Assembly (NCBI GenBank): GCA_027563935.2
Contig: CM050447.1
Coordinates: 11,004,501 to 11,068,500, forward strand
From: Costus lasius
Lineage: Eukaryota > Streptophyta > Magnoliopsida > Zingiberales > Costaceae
Direction: 5' to 3'
DNA length: 64,000 bases
Part shown: piece by piece, positions 36,133-48,700 of the stretch
How the letters are laid out: each line of letters begins with the position of its first letter
Numbering within the stretch: the first letter of the stretch is position 1
Made by a program: the position numbers and the translations under genes
Notes under the pieces: generated by a model
What the model was told of the DNA's origin: nothing
The model's input: the letters and a program-made list of their open reading frames with translations, nothing else
The model's database searches: none

Positions 36133-36999
36133 TAGAGACAAGTTGCTTGATCCATGAGCTGAACTTACAACTGTCGCTTCAATTTGTGGGCAAAGAGAAT
36201 ATGCATTAAGGCTATTATTAAAAAATTTTAAAAATACAAACATGCATAGGGGAACTACTACTAATAGAAAAATATTAGAAACCACTCAGTCTAAGTACAT
36301 TGACCAATCAAATAAAAGAATGTGTGTGATATTATAAAATAATAATATCGATTGCGTTGTTAATTATAGTTATGAGAAAACTAATATGGGATTCAAAAAT
36401 AAGACAAGGATTCCACATTACCATATAACTTTTTTACATTTTTAATTGATTATCTAAGTTTTTTTTTTTAAAAAAATAATTTTGGTAGAACTGAGAACCA
36501 TTAATACGAGAAATTGGCTCAATCCGATATGACTAAATAAATTTGAATTCAATAATAATTACATTTAAATCAAAATTAGGTTAGTACAGTTGTAACCTAA
36601 AAAATAATAAGTCAAATATATGTATGTATCTCAAACCATTTATGATTTGACATCTGGATGGATATGTATATATGTATGTATGTATAAATTATTATTAATA
36701 TCACTTATTTAAAATGTTGTTTTAATTTTATATAAAATTAATTAAAGAATGCAAATTTTCACTAATTTTGTGTCAGTTGAACACTGAAGCCTAATAATAA
36801 AGAAAGAGTGGAGAATAAATGCACACTTGTGTTGTTAAACTCGCGTTATCTCAACTTCTCAACTCTGATATATTAATATAATCATAGATTAATCAGAATC
36901 CTCGCGTCAGCAAAACCAGTTTTATCCCCGAATTAGATTCCATTCACATTACAGCAAGCTTTAACTAATCAATTCACTCCCATCATCCATTTGCATTCC

Positions 37000-37006
37000 A
37001 TATATA
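37000..37006 (+). promoter_or_regulatory. TATA box of the bHLH gene
   Basis: TATATAC at 37000-37006 is the best TATA word upstream. It lies 59 bp before the chosen ATG (37059), which allows a leader of about 30 nt. It also shows that an in-frame ATG at 37008 is too close to the box to be translated. Confidence 0.55.
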
Positions 37007-37058
37007 CTTGCAATCATACCAGCGCGATCGAGCTGCGTGCCCACAGATCAAGCCAGAC

Positions 37059-38222
37059 ATGGAGACGGATCGCCCGCTCTTGTGTGCCAGCACTTTCGAT
37101 CCCTTCGCCGAGCACTACGGCGACGTCCAAGATTTCAGCTTCGAGTTCATGCTGTTCGACGGCGGCGGCCCGCTCGCCATCAATGCGGCGGCTGACCTGA
37201 CCGAAAGCGGAGCTGCTGCTCCTCAGGCCGTCATCTGCAGCACCGGGCACTCGGGCTCGCCCGACGACCTCAGCGGCCTCCAGGTGGACGAGGACGGCGA
37301 CGGTGACGACGTCGATGATGACGATGATGCGGCGGCGCAGGTGGGCGAGGAGCACGGGGACTTTGGTCCTCTGGTGGCGTCGTCGGCCAAGGCGAGGAGG
37401 GACCGGTCGAAGACTCTGATATCGGAGAGGAAGAGGAGAGTCCGCATGAAGGAGACGCTCTACGAGCTGCGATCGCTCGTTCCCACCATTACCAAGGTGC
37501 CATATTCTTCCTTTTATTCCATCAATTTAGGCAAGTATGTGTTGCTATTAGTACTTGGGTTCTGTATATTGACTTAATTCTGCAACCACAAAGCAGATGG
37601 ACAAGGCGTCCATCATCGCGGACGCGGTTGTGTACGTGAAGGATCTCCAGGCGCAGGCGAAGAAGCTGGAGGAGGAAATAAGCGCGCTCGAGTCATCGCC
37701 GCCGCCGCCCAGAGAGGAGGAGATCAAATCCTCAGCTCAAAACCCTCACATCAGGGCGAACGCTGCAACTGCTGCTGCAGCGGCATCGATCGCTGGGGGC
37801 CCCAAAATAACGCAGGTGAATGCGTGCGAAGTGGGCGGGGGCAGGTTCTACGTGAAAGTCGAGGGCGGCGGCGGCGTCCAATTAGGCGCAACGGCGGCGG
37901 CGGCGCCGTCTCTTTTCTACGCCGCCATGGAGTCGCTTTCCAGCTGCTTCGACATCGAGAGCTCCAACTTCTCCCTCAGCTCCGCCGGATTCGTCTTCAT
38001 CGTCACTTTTAAAGTAAATTCTCTGCTGCTAAATCATAAACTTGATTCGAATAACCATTGTGAATCGATTGATTTCTCAATGTGCTTAATGCTGATGATC
38101 ATCGATCACTGCAGGTTGGAGAGTTGAGCGAGGAGATGAACGCGGCTTGCATGGAGCTGTGGGTAATGACTGCTCTTCTTAAGGAAGGATTTCAACTCAT
38201 GCACACTTCTACTTCTCTGTAG
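37059..38222 (+). CDS. FIT: bHLH transcription factor, FIT type (iron-deficiency response)
   Basis: FIT-type factors switch on iron-uptake genes in roots as partners of subgroup Ib bHLHs. Exons are 37059-37496, 37597-38013 and 38115-38222 (all phase 0), giving 320 aa. Residues 75-90 are an acidic run (DEDGDGDDVDDDDD). The basic region, 113-130 (RRDRSKTLISERKRRVRM), has the E-box-reading Glu123 and Arg127, but Thr119 where many bHLHs have His; this is the FIT pattern. Helix-loop-helix continues across the intron (ELRSLVPTITK / MDKASIIADAVVYVKDLQAQ). Residues about 200-285 look like the ACT-like C-terminal domain, with an alanine-rich stretch before it. The exon 1 junction after VPTITK fits the family. 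I infer orthology from memory of Arabidopsis FIT and its rice counterpart; a close paralogue is possible. The nearest neighbour, DEP1, is convergent. Confidence 0.87.
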
Positions 38223-38810
38223 AATTCATCAAATTTGGATCATTGGTCTTGTTTCTTTTTTTTTCCTCTTGTGATTCATGTATTTCTTCTAATTAAAATG
38301 AATTAATGGTAGAGTTCGATCGATGCTCATGTATCTAATTAACAGCAAATGTGTTCAATTCGTATGACCAGTTGGTGAGTGTCCATATGCAGTGCACTTA
38401 ATCTTTTTTAATGTCAGCTTCCAACTTCCATGGAGGGAGGAGCTCCAGGCGTGAACATGATTGGGCAAGAAAAAAAAATAGATTGAGGAACGGCGACAAT
38501 ATTTTTTTTTTTTTTAAAAAGAATTAGTTATGTAATTGATGAATCTTCTATATTATCTTGGGTACCTGTAGAGAAAGAGATTAATTAACTTGGATTCCAA
38601 TCTCATGTACTTCCAACTTCAATCTATAGATGTGTTAGAATAAATATTTAGTAAACGTGTTTTTTTCATTAATTTGGCCAACTTTTACAAGATTTCTAAT
38701 TCGTTAATTCTAGTGATAAGAATTTTAGATTTTAATTACTTATTACTCATTCTTCATCTATAAGCATATCCACCTTTTTGCTTTCTTTTTTTTACTCATT
38801 TAGGGTTAAC

Positions 38811-39262
38811 TAGGGATGACAAGGGGAGGATCGTAGTTGAGTTTTGCCATCTCTTATTCAACCCCGATTTCCTAAAACTCATCCTCAACTCCGATCCCAA
38901 GCTCGATGGGTTTAAAAACTTTGACCCTACACCCGATCCCGTGGGGAAATCTGACTCAACTAGTCTAAAAAATAAATATATATTATAAATAATATTTTAA
39001 AATTAATTTTTATTGTATATTCATAATATATAAGTAAAAAATATTTTATATAAACTATATAATCATTTCTACATAATAATAAAAATAATTAATAAAATAT
39101 CAAACTATTATAAATGCAGCATGTACCTGAATTTTCATACCTCACCTTGACCCGACTTTACCTAGTTGGGTTTTACCCGAATCTGACCCGAAACCCAGTC
39201 AACTTAGATTATTTCCGTTGACTTTGAGTCGAGCGGGGATAAGCTTTCTTATCATGACCCTA
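38811..39262. mobile_element. hAT-like MITE, related to 5550-6074 by its ends
   Basis: The left end is TAGGGATGACAAGGGG; the right end reverse-complemented is TAGGGTCATGATAAG. Arms carry GACCCGA and CCCGATCCCG words around an AT-rich core (about 38965-39110). No convincing 8-bp duplication is seen. Confidence 0.5.
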
Positions 39263-39936
39263 TAAATATATAAATATAAATATATAGTATAATATAAATG
39301 TACATAATATATTGTGAATCTGACAGTGAAATTGCCATGGATTTACTGGGCATTGATTTATGAGGCATTAAGCACTAAATGAGATAAACAATTCAAACAT
39401 TAATTTATTGTGTTATCCGGCAATTACAATCTGTACAGTACAAATGTACAAATGTAGTACATGAGTGGAATCCTTCTAATCAAATTATTATTATTATTAT
39501 TATTATTACTAATACTTATTAATTCCCTAGTTATGTTTTTTTTGACATAGGAAAATTCAATAATAAGAGCGTAATTGAATTCAATCCTAATACCTTATTA
39601 TCAATAAATATTGGATATTATGGCAACAAAATTTGCTCATCCCACTCCTAATGGCAAGTATATGCTTGCAACACAGAGAATAAAGGCAATAATTTAGCAC
39701 CACAAACGAGTATGAATCAATGGCAATAGTTACTGCATCTAAATGTAATGTTTAGATACATCCAACAATATGGGTATATTGTAATGGACTTAAGAAAGTT
39801 GAGACATATAATCTACTCAACAAGAAAATAGCTTAGTAATACTTAGCCTAGGTGACACAAAACCTATTCAATTTTGAGTGATCAATACCTTAACTTCTCA
39901 CCATTCAAGTTAATTAGTTGTTTCTCAAGAGATAGA

Positions 39937-40306
39937 GGGCCTGTTTAGCCCTACTTTTAAACTGATTTTAAGCAGCTTTTAAGTTGAAAGCAGATAGAAA
40001 ACTGTTTGGTAAAGAAAAGCAGAAACAGAAAAAAGCAGTAAAAAAGCAAAAGTTGATAAAGCTACAATTTGATGCTTTTGTAACTTCTACTTTTTTTGAA
40101 AAAGTAATTTATATGTTTTTGTTTAAAATTTTTAGTATTATTATTTTAAATAATTTAAAATAATTTATTTATTTATTATTTTAAAATTTGACAGCAATTA
40201 AAAAGTTATTAACTAAACATCTTATAAATTTTGACAGTGTAGCACAGACAGCGCAACATAGTTTAGCACAACTATAAAATTATTGACAGTAGGGCTAAAC
40301 AGGCTC
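39937..40306 (-). mobile_element. MITE copy B, complete, inverted relative to 29950-30345
   Basis: The left end is GGGCCTGTTTAGCCCTAC; the right end reverse-complemented is GAGCCTGTTTAGCCCTAC, an 18-bp terminal inverted repeat with one mismatch. The body is the reverse complement of copy A. It lies between FIT and DEP1. Confidence 0.75.
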
Positions 40307-41430
40307 AGAGTCTCTTACTGGCTTCTCTACTTGGGCAACTCAATTGCTTCTTATTTGACCAAGCATCACAATTTTTTTTTTTTTTTTGCTTAAATCACTC
40401 AAAACACTTTTTGAATGATTATCGGTATTTTTGCTCTTGTTTTTCAAGCACTTTGCAATAAGTTCACCCCTCATTTAGAATGCAAGTGCTGCATGCTTTA
40501 GCTTCTCATGTACTTTTTCATGTGAGTCGTACAAAAGTAGTTGTCACTTCTACATCATAATAACAATGCTAGATACTTTATTATGATATAAAAAATTAAG
40601 TATTATTGTATGGAAGCTAAGAAGAAAATAAAATACAAAAACATCATTCAAATAATGAGGCATAATCAAATTGAGAACGTGGCCGAAGTTCCAAGTATTT
40701 AAGCGATATCTCGAACAACCAAATTTGAAAATTGACTGGACCTAACTCTAATCCTAATCTTGTTAATCAACTTTGTGAGTTGGTCAAGCATTAGAGTCCT
40801 TTGATAATCTATAAGAGGATGGTACGTTATTTCTTTAAAATATTTAAATTTATAAGAGGATGGTACTTTTTTATCGCTTTATTTTCCTAGGGCTTGTAAA
40901 TTTTCCTAAAATCCATAGCATTATTCTTGAGACCGGGTGATTGATTCATCACCATCTGCAGTAACAAAACTCAGTAAGATCACTTTGAAATCCCAAGGAT
41001 AGAGTCTGATCTAGGTCAGAGCCATCCGATCAAATCACTTTTTGATTTGGATTGCCGATCAAAACACTATCGAAGAAATGAGCTGAGATAATGCGTCCGA
41101 TTTGAGAGCTCAAACTGGAACTTTCACAAGTACAAATTCTACAGAGCAAGATTGCACAATCAAACTTAAAAGGACAATCTGAATACGTACTTTATATATA
41201 TCTGCATGGTAATACTAGCGGAGAAAATTAACTAATGCAAATTCTCTCTATAATACGATCATTTGCAATATCTTAATAAGAGGGGGCAGGAACCTCTCAT
41301 AGAACCACTCGCTACTATATATTTTGGTGGACCTGGAGGTGTTTATTCAGTAGGGGTCGTCATATGCGGCAGCCATTTTTTGCTTCTCATGCAACTATAG
41401 GACCATCATATGGAACATCATATAGCTCGT

Positions 41431-44400
41431 TTAGGGTTGAATCTCGGCGAAGGATCTAATAGTTGCAAATCCATGATTCTCCGGGAGGGGAGCATTTCCG
41501 GGACGGAGAGAGATAAGCACTTCGAAACCTAAAGGAACATTTGAAAATTGACATGTAAAAATAGCCACAAAAAAAAGAAACTTAAAATACAAGAATAAAC
41601 AGAGAAGAACAATGTTGTTCCTATAAATTTGTCGCCTGCAGCAAGTCTAAAAATATTACCGATAATAGATATGTTCGGTTTAGTTTGTTCTCAGAATGAA
41701 CTTTGTTGAAAAGGAAAAAGAAACTACAGTACATGAACCTAGGATCAAAATTGTTAACTGATCGTGAGTAGTAAGCATATGCTGAGCCTGAGACACAATA
41801 GCCCAATTAAAAATATTTAAGCACACGTTAATAAAAATAAACTCATTGTAGTTCTTATCTTACTTGTCATATGACACTAAAGGGGTATCATAAAATATTT
41901 GAAATGAGTTCATAATGCAAAATATATGATACCGGCAAGAGATTTGAAAAAAACAAGTAAATAATGGAAAGAAATTTAAAAATATATACTTACCGGCTGC
42001 CTTTGCTGCCACGGCTTCTTGATAGATATCAGTTACAAATAAGATTTCAGATGGTCTATCTACTCCCACCGACTGGGAAATTTCAAAGTAACTGCGTGGT
42101 TCTCGTTTGTTGCTATTGACAAAAATAAGAACAAACATTAGTTCTAGCATAGTTTAGAGCACTGGTTTGTACTAGACGATAAGCTTATATATATCAGTAT
42201 AACCCCATATACAAACCCCTTATATTGAGGTCCAATGAATACTGGATGAGACCGGTACGCTCGATGTACATCCAGTATGCCTGATAAGTAATCTAGTACA
42301 TACTGATCTAAGACAACCGTCATACCAGCTAAAACTGGTACTTTAACTCATGGTTCTAGCAAGAACTTTATCAGTAGAGACTAGACGCAAAACAGCACAA
42401 GCTTACCCTACTGTAGTGTCAAAAAACCCACACAAGTATTTTCTCATATCACCATAAGGAGTATTGGCAAATAAAAGCCTCTGAGCCTCTCTACTGCCAC
42501 TTGAATAAATGAAAACCTGCAATATAAAGTCTCTATTTAAAGATACAAGCGACAGTCATTCATTAAGATTGCCACAAGAAAATCATGCTACAACCAGTCA
42601 TAACCTTTCTCGAGAGAGATTTCCTATAAAAACAAGCAATAGAAATCACAAAACGAATGAAAATGAAAAAGTCACGGTTCAAAGATATGGCAGTTGGTAA
42701 AAAATAGATGGTTTCAGTCAAAGAATGCAAATTATATTTCTACCTATTGTAAAACCAAGTGATGTCTATCCACAAAACTTTTGTGCTATTGCTGGAGCTC
42801 TAGAAATTGTTCTGAGAATAGTAAATACAACAGATAAACTATTAGTTGATATAAAATCAGAAATAGTGGCTATTTCGAATAACAGCTGGAGATTATTGTC
42901 AGTAGGATATAATACAAAGTGGAACAAAGGAACTCAGAAAGCCCACAGTTGCGGTTTAACAAAACTGTTTATAGTGGAAATAATAAGCAAAAGACATGCA
43001 TAATGCAAAAAGGAGGGCACAAAACCGTAAGAATGGCTGATTATGAGGCTTAAATTAGTTTTGACAAGCAGCGATAAGAAATTTACAGGATTAATAAAGT
43101 TAGACCAAAGAACAGAATTTGGATAATATATATTCATAACGTAAAAGATGTACATCAAACGGTGCTTGGTAGAGATTCTGAGATCAGTAACATATGTATA
43201 AATTGTTACTAACGATAGATTTTGTAATCGCGATTCACCTAGTTTTGATGGCAAAATATAACTAAGAGTTAAACACTCAAGTTTTTGGAACAGCTAACAA
43301 ATATCACCTTTATACCATCCGCATGCCACTTCTTAAGAGCTTCAGGGACATCCTCATATACAATTCCTTGCAATTCTTTATTTTCAAATCCAGTTCTCCA
43401 AATATGGCCCTGAATATAGACATGAAAAGCCAAAATGTTAAAAATCCAAACCTAAACCACACAACCATCACAGCAGAGTCTACAGATCAGATTGTGTTAT
43501 ATTCAGTTTTAGTTACCTGCAATTGTTTAAGAGAAGTAATTTTTCTATCAGATCTTATCATTGCCTCCACGTTGGTTACTAGTGCATCAATTACCTCCTC
43601 TTTAGGAGCATCGTCTGTTGGGATTGGTACAGATCCTAAACCCCCCAGCTTCAAATCATCCTCAACCTGCACAAAATTTCCTAAATAATAATTAAAAGGT
43701 AATGATGGAAAAATTGCAACACTAGTATTCTCAATATTCACTGTGGGAAGACCAGGAGTCTCCAAAACTTACTTGAGCTCGCAGTAGCTTAATATCATCC
43801 TTAGTTTCATCAGAATCATATGTAGAAGCTAAATGTTTCCTAACATTATCACGAGCATAAGGGAAAAGGACATCAGTAACAAATGTTATTGGGGTGGTCG
43901 TTCCTTCAATATCCAGAACAATGCAACGCTGCATGATTATCAAAGTTAAAATTAAGATTGCAGTGAGGTTAACAAGCTGAGTTTTATAAAAAAGATGGAA
44001 TGACACTTTATAAAGACAGTTCATGACCATAATGATCTGTGCGCCTCACAAGAGTGCGAACAAATGTGTATGTATACAAACACATGAGCTAATGGTGTAA
44101 ACAAATACAAGAGGAAACTTAAAAAAGAAAATGAAGGTCGTTAAACTTACGCTTGAAGGTTCATTTACATGTTCACCATTCGCAAGCGATACACCTAAAG
44201 GCTTATTTTTACAAAATTCGCTCGTAGTTCTCAGTGGACCGTGGCCTGGACTATTATAATCAATACCCAACTGATGGAGCTTAAGTGCAGCATCAAAAAG
44301 ATAATGGTAGCACTCAGCCTGAAAAAGTATACAATTAGCAAAATTCCAAGCTAATTTTAGAGAGTATATAAAAAAGGAAGAACATGTGAGGAAAAAATGA

Positions 44401-45716
44401 AGTGTCTAAATGTTGCAACAGCATGTTGCAACCAATTAAAAGCAACCAACCACCTTAAAAACTGGACTAAATATACACTTGGTCCTTAAACTGTTAAGCA
44501 ATAGGTAACTGATCCATTGTGCTTCTGTTTTTGCAAATATCAAATCCTTCGCTTTGACGACATGCCATCATTTCATTCAAAAGCATGTGCGGGAAGCTGA
44601 TTTAGTGTTGGTTGTTGGCTTGTTGCTAACGTAGTTCCCACAAGTTCAGATTGATGTCTACTTAATAGAGACATGTAGGTTAACGCTCTGTCAACATTAT
44701 TAATTATATAGTGAATCTTTTAGGCAAAGATTAATTGGGCGTGTTTAGCAATATGCTTCAAGGGGTGAGACCGTGAGAGTTTAATTGGTTAATATTGGGT
44801 CAATTGTTTAAATAAGGTACACGTATTATACATACATTATTATAATTGGCATATGATAGTCAAATGTTGTGTACAAATTGCTAAAGACATCACAAATAAA
44901 AGCCTGGACACACATATCTAATGTGTGGTCAAAAGTAATGGAAAAGCATGACGTTGACAAACACATGTATGATTGAACCAGAAGTTATAATTCTGAAACC
45001 TGTGTCTTGGCACTAATCCATGAATCTCCCCAAATGTATATCCCATGGTTCCTCACAAGCACGGCAGTCGCTTTGGGGTATGCTGCCATCTACAAATTGC
45101 ATCAGTATAATGATTAAAGATAGTGTTAGAAATTAGAATATTTAGAAGTAACTATAATCATGGTTGAATAAATAATACGTTCACAATTATAAATTCACTC
45201 ACCATCAAAAAGGACATTGTATTAACTAAACAAGTTTTAAATTTTCCACGGAGCATCTAGATGCTCTTAAGACTCTATTACTCTTAACATTTCTTGATAA
45301 ACAGTACCCAACAGTTGGGAATATTGGAGCTACCAACTCTGACATTTCTTGTCAAATAGTATTAGGAGCAGATGGTTATTCAGCATTTTAGTTCTAATTT
45401 GTATCATGTACCATTCTCATCCCTTGAAGCATGCCTAAACCAATAGCATATCTCAGCAGGACATAGGACAAAGTACACATGACAACTCATGCTTGGGCCA
45501 GCACGTGCCAAGCCAGCATCTTCTTAATCCTAGTTTTAGCTATCAGTTGTATAACGAAGATTGTAGGCTAATTGATGTCATACAAGAATCTTGAACTTCC
45601 AACTTACTAATTGATATTTTGTAGATTCATTCATCCAAGGATTTAAAAACTGATATGTAATGCTCGATTCCAATACGTACTAGTCTAAGACTCCAAGCTT
45701 ACAAGGTTAATATTGC

Positions 45717-45766
<50 letters not shown>

Positions 45767-48700
45767 GCCAGCCTGTACTGTACTATGTATTGGTATAGGT
45801 TAGTACCGAGCGGTATACATGAGTACTATAAACCTTGCACGTATCTCAGTGTTGTGATGCCTTTTACGTTTGTCTAAATATGGAACAATTTGCATGATTG
45901 CATGAGCATATTGTTTTTGATTTGGGCCTGAATACAAGGATATCAAGGACAAGAATGACTAACTTTTCTTTGCAACTCACCAAAATCTCCGTGAGCTTCT
46001 GTTTGCTTCAGAGATAATGCACTACTTTACCAAGAGTTAGAAGAACAAAAATAAGTGAAGGCTTCAGAAATTTACCGCTTCAGAGAGGGATTCAGTGAGT
46101 TCCCGCTCGTGTGCGGTATTCTCAATTATTGGAATAACCAGCTCATCATAGTAACCATGGCCTTGAATTCCTTTAATCATCTCCATGTGAGTTATCTGCA
46201 TCAACCAAGCAAATAGGTAATAAATGTTTAAAAATGCAAGCAACAAAACTAGATGTTCATAAAGGTAACATAAACCTAATTTGACAAGGATGTAATGGGT
46301 ATTCAAAAAAGATAAATAATTACCCAAATTTTCTTTTATTTACGGCTTCTACTTTAGGTTGACAATCCTGATTTTAACAATTTCCATTTGCCTACAACAA
46401 AAGATTCGTTTATCTAAATTCAAACAGAATTATATTTCGTACAGTCCATTTTCTAAAGACCAGATCATTTTGTTTAGGGAAAAAAGACCAAGTTCAATCT
46501 TAAAAGAAGAAACAAGCTAAGCTCCATCTGACTCTGCCAGCAAACTTTTGGGTATTAAAAGGTTGTCAACTTAGTAGCATGGACAATCTTGCATGGGGCT
46601 TTACTGAGAGAAATTTTGGCATGAACATAAATAAATCTCGCACAAATTTATAGTACACTAGGGATGTAAAATATATATGTCCTGTCAGTTGTTTTTTTTC
46701 TCCACAGGGTCCTAGCATAGTAGTTTGACACTATTCATCCTCATACAACTGTCGTGGCTTCACTGTAACTTCACTGCAATAGTTCTTCATATATGATACT
46801 AGAAAAGAAATACAATTTTCAGCCTTTTTTTAGGTCCTCTTTAAAGTTAACAACAATATCTCCCACAGAGATATTGAAAATTAATCAATAAAGAAAAGCA
46901 ACCCCTAAATGACAAATAAAAGAGGTCTTGAAACTCCAAATTGATAAAACAATATCAAATTGAAACGAATAAATATCTAGATAGTAGAAGTGGGGTTTCA
47001 AAGTAAATGATCAAAATCTTTTAACCAATATCTATATAATATTCTCAGGAACCATCATTGGACGTCATCTTTTTTTGCATTGAGCAGAAGTAAAACAAAC
47101 ATGACCTATAAAGACATGTAATGGCCCTTTTGCTTGCAAGTTGCAACACGAACTTCAAGCTGTAATATCCAAGTTGCCAACTAAATTCAAATTGATTTTT
47201 TTTGTGTAACCAGTTAAACAAAGAGTTTCTGTTGTTTCTACAAGTTATTAAATCTTCCATCTCCTGCTAGCTATTTGATGCATTGCATTTATATAGTGTT
47301 TTTGTCTATGTTTTAGATAATATTTTGGGCTAATTTGCATGATTTTGTGCTACTTTTAGTGTTTTTATCTTACTTTGCACAAAATCTTCACTTTTCTGAG
47401 TTTTTATGAAAATGTAGGTAAAAAGGCACAAAAATGGTAGATTTTGCGAGTTTTGAAGCCATGACACAATTCCTGAGGAAATCATGAGCTTACAAGTCAG
47501 ATTTGGGGCGAAAATAGTGAAGATCGAGACTTTCACGGCCTTGGCCGTAATTCCGAGTCGGCCGTGAACGCAACGGCGAGCGGAGAAGAAAAAACGGCTA
47601 AGTGTCGGAGTGATCAGAGACTTTCACGGGTGAAGCCGTAATTCCATCACAGACCGTGAAACTCTCTGTGACCGAAGGGCATTGAGCACAGAAACATTCA
47701 CGGCCTCAGCCGTGAATGCATCACGAGCCGTAAAAAACTTTTGCCCGGCGAGTCTTTCGCTCGTTTCTCACTTGATTCAAACCGGATTTGAGCCAAACTT
47801 CGCAGAACCGTTCCTGGATGAGTTTTAAACCGGTCCAAGTATAAAAGATCGGATTTTGATCAGGTTTGGAGAGCTTGGACGAACGAAGACAAGCGGCGGC
47901 GGCGAATAGGGCGACAACTTGATTTCCGACGAGATTTTCTCCAAAAGTGACGATAGATCGACCGATTCTCATCTATAGATCAAGGAGAAGGCGATTCTAT
48001 AGTTTCTTTAGTGATTTCTTGTGTTTTTATATGAATTCTTACTCGTTCATCACAAACATCATGTATTTCTTCATTATCATGAGTGAGTAGATACTTTTGT
48101 CGGGATGATTGGGTGCAACCCATTGACTTTTATGAGTTAATCATATTTTTACTATTTTCATAGATCTATCTTCATGATTTAGTTGAATTTGTACTTAATT
48201 CGTGATTTACCCTGGCCAAGTAAGTTTACGTTTTAGGCGTTGCGAGAAGGACCGGGAGGTGAATCGCAACACCCGATCTATTTCAATTAGACCTACGAAT
48301 TCAATCACGGTAGTAGTTTGAATTCGTTTGAAGGGTTTAACCAACTCTTCACAGAGCTTAAGGGGTTTAATTAGATTGACTGTCACGAGAGTAGGGAGTT
48401 AATTTAGTTAAATACCGTACTACGCTCCGGGAGGAGGTAGTATGTACCATAGGAAGAGTTCCTTGCATGATAGATAATTTCTATGAAATAGTTATTCTTT
48501 TAACTACTCATAAATGTCTTTGTGGCAAACCCATGAAATCCAGATTCTTTAGAAATCAAGACCTCTTTAAAACTGCCTCCGAGTTTGTTAGTCCGTAGAA
48601 GTTCATAAAAATCCATTGAATTAGTATGCCTAAATTCAAACAAATCAAGAAGTCAGTACTTAGCTACGTAATCCTCGTGGGATCGATAACTTTTATTACT

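Larger units (their letters stand above)
31000..36990. other. AT-rich spacer upstream of the bHLH gene
   Basis: No protein-coding gene was recognised in six kilobases. It contains two related MITEs (31286-31473, 34404-34668), a small tandem repeat (32472-32605) and a small inverted-repeat segment (36013-36132). The last few hundred bases before 37000 should hold the promoter of the bHLH gene. Confidence 0.5.
38223..41430. other. Spacer between the convergent FIT-like and DEP1 genes
   Basis: It holds both 3' UTRs and two MITEs (38811-39262, 39937-40306), a (TTA)n run at about 39486-39510, and otherwise AT-rich DNA with no coding signal. Confidence 0.55.

Noticed and set aside
37008..37058. 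In-frame upstream ATG of the bHLH gene adding 17 residues
   Set aside because: It lies right next to the TATA box (37000-37006), so it should be upstream of transcription start; the family protein begins at the later Met.
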